Below are positions 42,932-50,898 of a DNA stretch of 64,000 nt, piece by piece. Location of the stretch: NCBI GenBank assembly GCA_964631595.1, contig CAZVXL010000001.1, forward strand, positions 1 through 64,000, in the 5' to 3' direction. How positions within the stretch are numbered: position 1 is the stretch's first letter; each line of letters starts with the position of its first letter. The position numbers were made by a program, and so were the translations under genes. The notes under the pieces were generated by a model. The model searched no databases. It saw only the letters and a list, made by a program, of their open reading frames with translations, and was not told where the DNA came from. The stretch is from UMGS1312 sp964631595 (GTDB taxonomy: Bacteria; Bacillota; Clostridia; Oscillospirales; CAG-272).

Positions 42932-44266
42932 TTAGAAATTAAACGGTATTTTCATCCTCTTTTTCTTTTTGCCCATCATTCCGCCGGTGAGCTGCTTCAT
43001 CATTTTATTGATCTGCTCAAATTGGCGAAGGAGCCTGTTGACCTCCTCCACGGAGGTACCGCTTCCGGCTGAAATACGCTTTTTTCGAGAAGCATTGATG
43101 ATATCGGGATGCTCCCGTTCCTTTTCGGTCATGGAAAGTATTATCGCTTCCACTCTGCCGAGAGCGCTCTCGTCTATTTTTGCATTCTTCAAGGCGTCCT
43201 GCTTCATTCCCGGAATCATTCCGACAAGCTGCTCCATGGAGCCCATCTTTTTCATCTGCCTCATCTGATCGAGGTAATCTGTCAGCGTAAACGATGCCTC
43301 ACGCGCTTTACGCTCAAGCTCCTCCGCCTTCTTTTCATCAAAGGTCTGCTGAGCCTTTTCGATCAGTGTCAGCATATCGCCCATTCCGAGTATCCTTGAT
43401 GCCATACGGTCTGGGTGGAACGGCTCTATCATATCAAGCTTTTCGCCGGTACCCACAAACTTAATGGGCTTTCCGGTAATATATTTGACCGACAGAGCGG
43501 CACCGCCTCTCGTATCGCCGTCAAGCTTTGTAAGGATTACTCCCGTGATGTCAAGCAGAGAATTAAAGGACTCTGCCGCCTTGACCGCATCCTGTCCCGT
43601 CATTGCATCGACAACAAAAAGGATCTCCGTCGGGTTTACGGCATCGCGAATGCGGTGAAGCTCCGCCATAAGCTCCTCATCGACGTGGAGTCTGCCCGCC
43701 GTATCTATAAACACCATATCATGCCCGTGCTTTTCGGCGTGCTTTAAGGCGTTTACGGATATCTCAACCGGGTCGGTCTGTCCCATCTCAAACACCGGAA
43801 CACCGACCTGCTCACCCACCACCTGAAGCTGCTTGATCGCGGCAGGTCTGTATATATCGCAGGCAACAAGAAGGGGACGCTTCCCCTGCTTTTTGTACAT
43901 GGCGGCAAGCTTTGCGGTATGCGTCGTTTTACCCGCTCCCTGAAGTCCCACCATCATGATGACCGTAGGCGGCTTTGAGGAAATCTCAAGCTTCGCCTGC
44001 GATGTACCCATGAGGGCGACAAGCTCCTCGTTTACGATCTTTATGATCTGCTGTGCGGGCACAAGACTTTCAAGCACATCCGAGCCCACAGCGCGCTCGG
44101 TCACTCTGTTTACAAATTCCTTGACCACCTTAAAGCTCACATCGGCTTCAAGGAGAGCAAGCTTTACCTCTCGCATACCCTCACGGACATCTTTTTCCGT
44201 GAGCTTTCCCTTGTTCTTAAACTTTCCGAACGCGCCGGAAAGCTTTTCGGTGAGACTTTGAAACAT
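42932..44266 (-). CDS. ffh: Signal recognition particle protein Ffh (SRP54)
   Basis: GTPase of the SRP that delivers nascent membrane proteins to FtsY. 444 residues with the N domain, the G domain (GLQGAGKTTHTAKLA, DTAGRLHVDE, TKLDGDTRGGAAL) and the Met-rich M domain (MRQMKKMGSMEQLVGMIPGM, and a C-terminal Met/Lys-rich tail). Length and order are normal. It is downstream of ylxM, which is reported to modulate SRP in Firmicutes. Confidence 0.98.
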   Translation of the reverse strand: MFQSLTEKLSGAFGKFKNKGKLTEKDVREGMREVKLALLEADVSFKVVKEFVNRVTERAVGSDVLESLVPAQQIIKIVNEELVALMGTSQAKLEISSKPPTVIMMVGLQGAGKTTHTAKLAAMYKKQGKRPLLVACDIYRPAAIKQLQVVGEQVGVPVFEMGQTDPVEISVNALKHAEKHGHDMVFIDTAGRLHVDEELMAELHRIRDAVNPTEILFVVDAMTGQDAVKAAESFNSLLDITGVILTKLDGDTRGGAALSVKYITGKPIKFVGTGEKLDMIEPFHPDRMASRILGMGDMLTLIEKAQQTFDEKKAEELERKAREASFTLTDYLDQMRQMKKMGSMEQLVGMIPGMKQDALKNAKIDESALGRVEAIILSMTEKEREHPDIINASRKKRISAGSGTSVEEVNRLLRQFEQINKMMKQLTGGMMGKKKKRMKIPFNF

Positions 44267-44302
44267 ACATTCACCCGTAATCCTTATGTTATATCACAAG
44301 CT

Positions 44303-44635
44303 CTAAATTCCAAGCCGTCTTACAGCCTCGGCAAGCTCCGATATATTGCCGCCGTCGGCGGCAGACAGCAGTCTTTCAGCCAAAGCGTCTCTGTCCGCCT
44401 CAAATCTTTCGATCCTGCTTTTAAGCTGTAGCTTATCATCCATATCAAGCAATCGCTTTACGCTTTTTCTTACCGATTCACCCACACCTTGACGGGTGAT
44501 CCCCGTGATCTCGGATATTTCCGACAGGGAATAGTCCTCGTTGTAGTACATATCCATTATAAGGCGCTGTCGTTCATCAAGAATGGCACCATAGAGATCA
44601 AGATATTCGGAAAGCCTTAAATCCTTATCGTGCAT
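44303..44635 (-). CDS. ylxM: YlxM/p13-like helix-turn-helix protein (UPF0122)
   Basis: Small protein encoded before ffh in most Firmicutes; in streptococci it binds SRP components. 110 residues from the ATG at 44635 (GGAG 8 nt upstream), with a sigma-70 region 4-like HTH: LDERQRLIMDMYYNEDYSLSEIS then ITRQGVGESVRKSVKRL. The frame is open to 44662, but that extension lacks a Shine-Dalgarno site. First gene of the operon. Confidence 0.93.
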   Translation of the reverse strand: MHDKDLRLSEYLDLYGAILDERQRLIMDMYYNEDYSLSEISEITGITRQGVGESVRKSVKRLLDMDDKLQLKSRIERFEADRDALAERLLSAADGGNISELAEAVRRLGI

Positions 44636-44674
44636 AACACAGTCTCCAATGCTGTAAAGCAAATCGCTTTACAT

Positions 44675-44703
44675 AGTATATCACACGACATCACCTTTGT
44701 CAA
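44675..44703 (-). promoter_or_regulatory. Promoter of the ylxM-ffh-rpsP-khpA operon
   Basis: Perfect TTGACA (minus, 44698-44703), 17 bp, TGA-TATACT (extended -10, box 44675-44680). Confidence 0.9.
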
Positions 44704-44733
44704 TACATTTTTTCAAAAAAATCCGTAAGGAAA

Positions 44734-44760
44734 AGCCGCCGTGCAAAGTACACGACGGCT
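44734..44760 (-). terminator. Terminator after the conserved protein at 44775
   Basis: A 10-bp stem with one mismatch (AGCCG-c-CGTG / CACG-a-CGGCT) and a 7-nt loop, followed on the minus strand by TTTTCC. Confidence 0.7.
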
Positions 44761-44774
44761 CGTATTCGGTATGA

Positions 44775-45215
44775 TCAGAGTGCCTCGATCGTAGATGTTA
44801 CCCATCTGACGATATTGGTACGCTCCTCAAGGGTGATCTTCTTGTTGAAGGAGCCGAAAATTCCGGCGGCGCCTCCGTTTACGGTATATACATCGTCATA
44901 CACCTTTGTGCCCGCCTCGGTAAGGAGCTCGCGCACCTTCTTTACAGCCATGGCATCCTTGTCTCCGTCTACTACGAGACAAACATTGTAGGCTCTCTGA
45001 CCGTTAAGCTCTCTGCAGAAAAGGCGAAGCTTGTCGTCGGGATCGTTATTTCCGGTCATGAGAAGAACAACAAGTCTCTCTTTGTCGCAGGGAAATGCGG
45101 GGGGAACAGCGTCCACCTGACACTTGAATGCCTCTCCGACAGCCTCGGCAAAGGTCTTCATCTTAGCCTTGGACGAAGAAAAGACTACTCTCATCTTAAT
45201 ATTTTTGGGATCCAT
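44775..45215 (-). CDS. Conserved hypothetical protein, possibly flavodoxin-like fold
   Basis: Not firmly recognised. 146 residues from the ATG at 45215 (GGAGGAATTAATT upstream). The alternating pattern (MRVVFSSSKAKMKTFAEAVGEAF; ERLVVLLMTGNND; RAYNVCLVVDGDKDAMAVKKVRELL) suggests an alpha/beta fold, and VLLMTGNND followed by FCRELN is compatible with a flavodoxin-like protein, but an FMN-binding loop is not obvious. No signal peptide. Monocistronic, with a terminator downstream. Confidence 0.6.
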   Translation of the reverse strand: MDPKNIKMRVVFSSSKAKMKTFAEAVGEAFKCQVDAVPPAFPCDKERLVVLLMTGNNDPDDKLRLFCRELNGQRAYNVCLVVDGDKDAMAVKKVRELLTEAGTKVYDDVYTVNGGAAGIFGSFNKKITLEERTNIVRWVTSTIEAL

Positions 45216-45370
45216 AATTAATTCCTCCGTATTATTCATAATGAATATTTATTATCAAATGATATTATATCATATGCCGCAAAAGAATTACAGACAAAAA
45301 ATATGAATTTCTGCATTTCGTCATACTGCATATACAGTGCGGGGCAAAATTGTGCAAGATGACAATATTC

Positions 45371-45973
45371 TCAGCCGCGACGCTTCGTCAGAGATGCTCC
45401 GATATCCACAGCTCTGACTATTGCGGGAGAAAGAACCATATTAACGATAAGCTCGAAAATAAAGTTCGCGCCGACAAGTATAAAGATCATATATCCGGTC
45501 ACGTCCGCGCCGTATTGCGACTGAGACGACAAATCGGAAATAAAGCTCATAAAGAAAAGCTTACAGCCGATAAGAAAAAATCCGGTATTTACAACGGGGC
45601 AGAGAACAGCCGATACCACAGTCGCAAGGTATTTGTTAACTCGCGAAAGCAGACCGTAGGCAATATCGACAGCGCCTCCCGCCGCGATTCCCTTGAGAAG
45701 CACGGTAATGATCGCGCCGGCAGGGCTTACAGCCATGAAAGCGGCGGCATCACCGCTCAAAAGCACGGCTGCTCCGAACACAAATCCCAAGAATGTACCG
45801 GCGCCTCCGCCGTATACGGCAGAACCGACAACGATCGGGATAAGCACCAGCGAAACCGAAAACATACCGCCGAGCTTGATAAATGCACCGAGCATCTGCA
45901 AAACAACGACGATAGCCGAGAACAGCGCAATTCCGACGAGACGTCTCGTGCGCGTCTTTATTCCTTTACTCAT
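45371..45973 (-). CDS. ECF transporter substrate-binding (S) component
   Basis: Membrane subunit that captures a vitamin for an energy-coupling-factor importer. From the ATG at 45973 (GGAGGTGTTT upstream) it is 200 residues with about six membrane segments (LVGIALFSAIVVVLQMLGAFI; FSVSLVLIPIVVGSAVYGG; GFVFGAAVLLSGDAAAFM; and others). The Arg-rich N-terminus followed by an Ala-rich first helix is typical for docking to EcfT. The upstream gene is coaX, so pantothenate is a reasonable guess for the substrate; sequence alone does not prove it. The EcfAA'T module is elsewhere. Confidence 0.75.
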   Translation of the reverse strand: MSKGIKTRTRRLVGIALFSAIVVVLQMLGAFIKLGGMFSVSLVLIPIVVGSAVYGGGAGTFLGFVFGAAVLLSGDAAAFMAVSPAGAIITVLLKGIAAGGAVDIAYGLLSRVNKYLATVVSAVLCPVVNTGFFLIGCKLFFMSFISDLSSQSQYGADVTGYMIFILVGANFIFELIVNMVLSPAIVRAVDIGASLTKRRG

Positions 45974-46073
45974 AAACACCTCCGGGGCTTGAACCCGTGC
46001 TACCGCCCGCATGAGTATACGGTGTGGTGCAGCTTAAATTTATAATAACAGCCGTGGCTGATATTAACAAAGT

Positions 46074-46090
46074 GAATTATACAAAATTTT
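46074..46090. repeat. GAATTATACAAAATTTT motif between coaX and the ECF gene
   Basis: The same 16-bp core, GAATTATACAAAATTT, occurs at 46913-46928 on the other side of coaX in the same orientation, where it is half of a perfect palindrome. A relaxed copy (GGATATACAAAATTTCC) lies at 47028-47044. Probably a shared operator or a repeat; not assigned. Confidence 0.5.
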
Positions 46091-46092
46091 TG

Positions 46093-46896
46093 TTATTTTC
46101 CATACTTCTTATAATACAGAGCGGCGATTCCGCGTAGGGTAAGATTGTCGTCAATGAGGAACTTATTTCTGCAATTTTTTGTAACGACTCGGGCAAAGCC
46201 TCCCGTCGCTATCAGCCCCAATTTCCTGTCGGAAGCGTCGGAGACCACCGTCTCGCGGATCCGGCGGATATATCCGTCAACAACAAAGGAATTACCGTTA
46301 ATGAGACCCGAGCGAATTGCTTGATCCGTATTTTTTCCGATCATCGGCACGTCATCGGAATCAAGAGATATCGTATCGAGGAGCTCGGTGTTGTATTTGA
46401 GCGCATCGGCGGATATTCTGATACCGGACATTATGACAGTTCCGATGAGAGTGCGTGAGTCATCAATGACCGTGATCGTGGTTGCGGTTCCAGCATCGAG
46501 AACAACAAGCGGCGGCTCACAGATCTTCAGAGAAGCTGCGATATTTGATACGATATCGGCGCCGAGTGATGCGGGATCGTTGATTGCGATCTTAAATCCG
46601 GTCTTGACACCGGGCCCGACCTGATACGGCGTGTGACCGGAAAGCTTCTTGGCGGCGCTGAGTATGGTCGGAGTGATGCTCGGAACCACGGAAGCCACAG
46701 CAGCGGAATCAATGGTATAATCGGAATCGGACAGATTGAAATCGAGAAGCTGTTTTATAAGAACGGCATATTCATCGGCGCTTTTGCTCTTATAAACAGC
46801 CATTTTCGACGCCGCCAAAAGCTTCTCATCGCTATCAAATAATCCGAATGAAATACTGGTATTACCGACATCTACGGCAAGCAGCACTTTACTCAC
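46093..46896 (-). CDS. coaX: Type III pantothenate kinase
   Basis: First step of coenzyme A synthesis. 267 residues of the ASKHA fold: phosphate loop LLAVDVGNTSISFGLFD, GADIVSNIAAS, the second loop VVLDAGTATTITVIDDS, and GGFARVVT near the C-terminus. The protein should start at a GTG (46896, reads VSKVLLAVDVGNT) with AAAGGAAA upstream; the longer frame to 46932 crosses the promoter palindrome. It is 119 nt upstream of an ECF S component. Confidence 0.95.
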   Translation of the reverse strand: MSKVLLAVDVGNTSISFGLFDSDEKLLAASKMAVYKSKSADEYAVLIKQLLDFNLSDSDYTIDSAAVASVVPSITPTILSAAKKLSGHTPYQVGPGVKTGFKIAINDPASLGADIVSNIAASLKICEPPLVVLDAGTATTITVIDDSRTLIGTVIMSGIRISADALKYNTELLDTISLDSDDVPMIGKNTDQAIRSGLINGNSFVVDGYIRRIRETVVSDASDRKLGLIATGGFARVVTKNCRNKFLIDDNLTLRGIAALYYKKYGK

Positions 46897-46912
46897 CCCA
46901 TTTCCTTTCCCC

Positions 46913-46944
46913 GAATTATACAAAATTTGCATTTTGTATAATTC
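46913..46944. promoter_or_regulatory. Perfect 14-bp inverted repeat overlapping the coaX -10 region
   Basis: GAATTATACAAAAT (46913-46926), loop TTGC, ATTTTGTATAATTC (46931-46944). Read on the minus strand it contains TATAAT (46915-46920) about 20 nt before the coaX GTG start. Its size and place fit a repressor operator; no known box matches from memory. Confidence 0.65.
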
Positions 46945-47053
46945 GCCCTATCTCCCGAAGGAGCTCTGTCTCCCTATTGTACATCATCTCGCGCCCAAAT
47001 TCAAGCCCCGTCAAGTCATTTCGGACGGATATACAAAATTTCCGCAAAAGCAA

Positions 47054-47087
47054 AGCGCACTCCGCATCTGATGATGAAGAATGCGCT
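47054..47087 (-). terminator. Weak terminator-like hairpin after spoIIID
   Basis: AGCGCA (47054-47059) pairs with TGCGCT (47082-47087) around a loose loop, 6 nt past the stop codon; the following minus strand has TTGCTTTTGC. Confidence 0.45.
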
Positions 47088-47092
47088 CCGTC

Positions 47093-47386
47093 TTATTTTT
47101 CCTTCAACCGTTGATATTTGATCTTGGTTGCAAGTCCTCCGCGCAGATGTCTCTCGGATTTGTTTTTTTCAATTATCTTTTTCACCTCGGAATATTTCCC
47201 GTAATTTACACCGCGAAGGATCTTCGTGATATCCTTATGTACAGTCGATTTACTTATTCCGAAATGTGCCGCGGCAGCTCTCACCGTACAGCCCGTTTTT
47301 ATGATGTAACTTGCAAGCTCCTCGCATCTTTCGGTCTCGCATGAGCCGAATACGCCGACACTTTCCCTTTTCGGATCACCGTGCAT
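47093..47386 (-). CDS. spoIIID: Stage III sporulation regulator SpoIIID
   Basis: Mother-cell DNA-binding regulator of the sigma-E regulon. 97 residues from ATG 47386, with the HTH TVRAAAAHFGISKSTVHKDIT and the basic C-terminal region SERHLRGGLATKIKYQ, both hallmarks of SpoIIID. Length is slightly above the Bacillus protein because of an N-terminal tail (MHGDPKRESVGVFGS). The Shine-Dalgarno sequence GGAGAGG lies in the 3' arm of a hairpin (47393-47432), which may regulate translation. Strong evidence that the organism makes endospores. Confidence 0.95.
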   Translation of the reverse strand: MHGDPKRESVGVFGSCETERCEELASYIIKTGCTVRAAAAHFGISKSTVHKDITKILRGVNYGKYSEVKKIIEKNKSERHLRGGLATKIKYQRLKEK

Positions 47387-47392
47387 AAACAA

Positions 47393-47432
47393 CACCTCTC
47401 CATAGCATCTTAATAGATGATATGCAGAGGTG
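47393..47432. terminator. Hairpin between galM and spoIIID that contains the spoIIID Shine-Dalgarno site
   Basis: On the minus strand CACCTCT-CAT-CATC pairs with GATG-ATG-AGAGGTG with small internal mismatches. It could terminate galM transcripts (weak T-run GTTGTTT) and, in a read-through transcript, would hide GGAGAGG of spoIIID. Confidence 0.6.
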
Positions 47433-47465
47433 CTTTTTATTATGTTTTAGCGAACAGCCGTTTGC

Positions 47466-48524
47466 TTATACGAATTTGTAAACCGTCGTGTAATCATACA
47501 CCTCGCCGGGACGAAGCACGGTGTTATCGAAATTCGGATGATTTATGGCATCGGGCATCTTCTGGGTCTCGAAGCAGACGGCACAATTCTTGAGCTGCCC
47601 TACCCCGCCCTTAAACGGGATATCCTCCTCGTTTATCATGTTGGACGTGTACACGCCGACACAGGGCTGATTTGTCCAAACCTCCATTTTACGTCCGGAC
47701 ACGGGCTCCTCCAGTGAAGCAAGGAACTTTACCGTCTTACCGTCGATATTGTTGAAAATGAAGTTGTTGTCATATCCGCCGTGCTGCAATGCCATAGACG
47801 GCTCGGAATCGAAGTCTCTGCCGATCGGCTTGGGCTGTCTGAAATCGTATGCGGTTCCCTCAACATCTATAAAGTTGCCGCTGGGGATCAGCTCGGCATC
47901 ATGCTCAAGGATCCTGTCCGCGTCGATCCACATGATCTGATCCTTTATCGTACCGGAACCGTATCCGGCAAGATTAAAGTAGGAATGATTTGTGAGATTT
48001 ATCACGGTAGCCTTATCTGTTGTTGCGATATATCTGATAGAAAGACCGCCGTCAGCCGTAAGCTTATACACAGTCTTAACGGAGAGATTTCCGGGATAAT
48101 TCTCCTCCATATCGGGACTGAGATAGGTCATCGCTATCTCGGGCTCATCTCCGTCGGAAAGGATCTCAGTCTTCCACATACGCTTGTTGAATCCGATCTT
48201 ACCGCCGTGCGCGGAATTGGGACCGTCATTTGTGAAGATGGAGTACTCCACGCCGTCAAGGGTGAATTTTCCGTTTTTGATTCTGTTTGTAACACGTCCG
48301 ATGATGGCGCCCTGATATCCACCGGCATTCATATAGCCGTACATATCATCATATCCGCAAACAACATCTGCCGTATTTCCGTTCTTATCCTTTACCCAAA
48401 GGTTTACGATGGTACAGCCGAAATCAATGATCCTTGCCGAAACACCGGTGGAGTTGGATAGCGTGTAGGCTGTAACCTCGGTTCCGTCGCTCAGCTTATC
48501 AAAAAGCTTAACTTCAATACTCAT
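47466..48524 (-). CDS. galM: Aldose 1-epimerase (galactose mutarotase)
   Basis: Interconverts alpha and beta hexose anomers so that galactose can enter the Leloir pathway. 352 residues with TNRIKNGKFTLDG, NSAHGGKIGFNKRMW (catalytic His), NLTNHSYFNLAG (second His) and the C-terminal FETQKMPDAINHPNF containing the catalytic Glu. AGGAGAGATACAAA precedes ATG. It is the last gene of nahK-galE-galM. Confidence 0.96.
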   Translation of the reverse strand: MSIEVKLFDKLSDGTEVTAYTLSNSTGVSARIIDFGCTIVNLWVKDKNGNTADVVCGYDDMYGYMNAGGYQGAIIGRVTNRIKNGKFTLDGVEYSIFTNDGPNSAHGGKIGFNKRMWKTEILSDGDEPEIAMTYLSPDMEENYPGNLSVKTVYKLTADGGLSIRYIATTDKATVINLTNHSYFNLAGYGSGTIKDQIMWIDADRILEHDAELIPSGNFIDVEGTAYDFRQPKPIGRDFDSEPSMALQHGGYDNNFIFNNIDGKTVKFLASLEEPVSGRKMEVWTNQPCVGVYTSNMINEEDIPFKGGVGQLKNCAVCFETQKMPDAINHPNFDNTVLRPGEVYDYTTVYKFV

Positions 48525-48546
48525 TTTGTATCTCTCCTATGTATAT

Positions 48547-49563
48547 TCAGCAGTCCGGATATCCGTCGGGATTCTTTGCCTGCCAATTTGCAAGATCCTC
48601 GCACATTTCCTTGATACCGCGCTTTGCGGTCCAGCCGAGCATTTCCTTTGCCTTTGCCGGATTTGCATAGCACTCATCTATATCTCCGGCACGTCTCTCG
48701 ACGATCTTGTAATTCACCTTCAGTCCGGTGGCAGACTCATACGCTTTTACGATATCAAGCACGGAATAGCCCGTTCCGGTACCGATGTTGAAATAGTCGA
48801 TTCCGGTTCTGCCGGCAGCCTGATCAAGTGCCTTGAGGTGAGCATCGGCAAGATCGACGACATGGATATAATCACGCACACCCGTGCCGTCGTGAGTATT
48901 GTAATCGTCTCCGAATACGGAAAGATACTCAAGCTTACCTGCGGCGACCTTGGAAATATACGGAAGAAGATTGTTCGGAATACCGCGCGGATCCTCACCG
49001 ATAAGTCCGCTCTCATGAGCTCCGATGGGATTGAAGTATCTGAGGATGGATACGCTCCAGTCGGGATTCGAATGACAGATATCCGCAAGGATACGTTCTA
49101 TCATAAGCTTCGTCTCACCGTAGGGATTTGTTGTCGACAGCGGGAAGTTTTCACTGATCGGAACGCTCTCGGGCTTGCCGTATACCGTTGCCGAGGAGCT
49201 GAACACTATCATTTTGCAGTCATGATCGAGCATTGCACGGCAAAGATTAAAGGTTCCCGTCAAATTATTGTGATAATAATACAGAGGCTTCTCCACCGAT
49301 TCACCGACAGCCTTAAGTCCGGCAAAATGAATTACGGCATCGATTTTATTCTCGTCGAATACACGCTGAGTGGCATCAAGATCGAGCAGATCCGCCTTAT
49401 AAAACTTGGGGCGTACTCCGGTGATCGTTTCGATGCGGTCAAGCACACATTCCTTACTGTTTATCAAATTATCGAGAACAACGACATCGCGACCGTCCTT
49501 GATAAGCTCTACAACCGTATGGGAACCGATAAATCCCGTTCCGCCAGTTACTAAAATTGCCAT
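48547..49563 (-). CDS. galE: UDP-glucose 4-epimerase
   Basis: NAD-dependent epimerisation of UDP-galactose/UDP-glucose, and possibly of the N-acetyl forms. 338-residue SDR enzyme with ILVTGGTGFIGSHTVVELI, the catalytic FSSSATVYG and the YGETKLMIE Tyr-Lys pair (Tyr in NPYGETK). 22 nt separate it from galM, and 51 nt from nahK. Confidence 0.97.
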   Translation of the reverse strand: MAILVTGGTGFIGSHTVVELIKDGRDVVVLDNLINSKECVLDRIETITGVRPKFYKADLLDLDATQRVFDENKIDAVIHFAGLKAVGESVEKPLYYYHNNLTGTFNLCRAMLDHDCKMIVFSSSATVYGKPESVPISENFPLSTTNPYGETKLMIERILADICHSNPDWSVSILRYFNPIGAHESGLIGEDPRGIPNNLLPYISKVAAGKLEYLSVFGDDYNTHDGTGVRDYIHVVDLADAHLKALDQAAGRTGIDYFNIGTGTGYSVLDIVKAYESATGLKVNYKIVERRAGDIDECYANPAKAKEMLGWTAKRGIKEMCEDLANWQAKNPDGYPDC

Positions 49564-49614
49564 TTGGTACCAACCGTCCTTTTAATTAAGAATATATTTT
49601 GCCGAATGGGATCA

Positions 49615-50709
49615 TCAAAGATAATTTTCGATGATCGAATTCATTTCGGGCATCTTTTTCTCCATATCCGCCACAAGCTTGAACTGTGTGCGGGCACGGT
49701 CGAGATTCTGACCGTCACGGTGAGTTGCAAAGTAAACGTCTCCGTTGAGATAATCGGTAAGGAAGCGAATACCCGTCTCAAATGTGATGACGAGAGCACC
49801 CATGGGAAGTCCCTTTATCTCCGCCTCGGAGAGAGAGTTTCCGAGTCCTTTCAAAAATCCCTTTGCATAATCGTCAAACAGCTCAAGGCGCATATAGACC
49901 TTATCGAGATTTCTCTCATCCTCCTCGGCACTGCTTGCGCCGAATCTGATGCTGTCACCGAAATCGTAAAGAACCGAGCCGGGCATGACCGTATCAAGAT
50001 CTATAATGCAAATACCCTCGCCGGTCACCTCGTCGATCATGACATTGTTGAGCTTTGTATCGTTGTGCGTAACGCGCATCGGATATTCACCCGAGGCGAT
50101 CCTGTCGGTGATGAAGGAGCAGACCTCCTCGCGCTCAAGCACGAAATTGATCTCCTTCTGCACAGATGCCGCCCTACCGCATTTATCGTCGGCAAGAGCC
50201 TTCTTAAAATCCTCCAGACGGCTCACGGTATTGTGGAAATTGGGGATCGTCTCATGCAGCTCCTCCGCGGGATAGTCCGCAAGAAGTCGCTGGAAGTTTC
50301 CGAATGCCACTGCCGAATTGTAGAACAGAATGGGATTTTCGACGATCTGGTAAGTCCTCGTTCCTCTGATGTAGTCGTACATCCTCCAGTATTCGCCGGA
50401 CTCCGATCTGTAATAATAGGTTCCCTGCTTATTTCTGATAAGATGAAGCACTTCCCTCTGCGGGTCTCCTCCGGCAGCCTCCACCTTTTTTCTCAGGAAT
50501 CTTGTAACTCCCACAATGTTTTCAGTAAGCTCCTCGGGATTCTTGAAGATCGACGTGTTGATCTTTTGAAGCACATATCTTTTCTCCCCGTTCACACTCA
50601 CAAAAAAGGTGCTGTTTATGTGTCCAAAGGAACAGCACTCAAATGATTCCGGATTACTTGTCACCTCAAAGGTCTCATATATTTTGGTAAGCTTAGCATA
50701 ATCGGTCAT
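49615..50709 (-). CDS. nahK: N-acetylhexosamine 1-kinase-like phosphotransferase (NahK family)
   Basis: Aminoglycoside-phosphotransferase-fold kinase. 364 residues from ATG 50709 (AAAGGACTGCAGT upstream). Motifs: GHINSTFFVSVNG, YVLQKINTSIFKNPEEL, the Brenner-like VTHNDTKLNNVM and metal site CIIDLDTVMPGS, all matching NahK of the lacto-N-biose/galacto-N-biose pathway. The context with galE and galM supports phosphorylation of a GlcNAc/GalNAc-type or related sugar at C1. The phosphorylase partner is not here, so the exact sugar remains open. Confidence 0.88.
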   Translation of the reverse strand: MTDYAKLTKIYETFEVTSNPESFECCSFGHINSTFFVSVNGEKRYVLQKINTSIFKNPEELTENIVGVTRFLRKKVEAAGGDPQREVLHLIRNKQGTYYYRSESGEYWRMYDYIRGTRTYQIVENPILFYNSAVAFGNFQRLLADYPAEELHETIPNFHNTVSRLEDFKKALADDKCGRAASVQKEINFVLEREEVCSFITDRIASGEYPMRVTHNDTKLNNVMIDEVTGEGICIIDLDTVMPGSVLYDFGDSIRFGASSAEEDERNLDKVYMRLELFDDYAKGFLKGLGNSLSEAEIKGLPMGALVITFETGIRFLTDYLNGDVYFATHRDGQNLDRARTQFKLVADMEKKMPEMNSIIENYL

Positions 50710-50776
50710 ACTGCAGTCCTTTCCGGTTAAAAAACCAAACTGGAATTTCAATAAAAGTATTGCCTATACTCTTATA

Positions 50777-50805
50777 ATTATATCATATCCGAATATTCAT
50801 GTCAA
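50777..50805 (-). promoter_or_regulatory. nahK-galE-galM promoter
   Basis: Perfect TTGACA (minus, 50800-50805), 17 bp, TGA-TATAAT (box 50777-50782). Confidence 0.9.
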
Positions 50806-50832
50806 TGATTTTAATATGAGAATAAAAAGCGG

Positions 50833-50861
50833 TTGACAAATCAGAATAAAGGATATATAAT
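50833..50861 (+). promoter_or_regulatory. Promoter of the Crp-type regulator/ABC importer operon
   Basis: Perfect TTGACA (50833-50838), 17 bp, TATAAT (50856-50861), start near 50868. Confidence 0.92.
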
Positions 50862-50867
50862 ATAATT

Positions 50868-50881
50868 GTCTCATATGATAC
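50868..50881. promoter_or_regulatory. Operator-like palindrome at the start site of the Crp-type operon
   Basis: GTCTCATATGATAC, a near-perfect 14-bp palindrome centred on TCATATGA, lies exactly at the predicted transcription start of the regulator gene. It may be an autoregulatory site. It does not match the FNR or CRP consensus. Confidence 0.45.
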
Positions 50882-50898
50882 ACTTTTGGAGGTATGCC

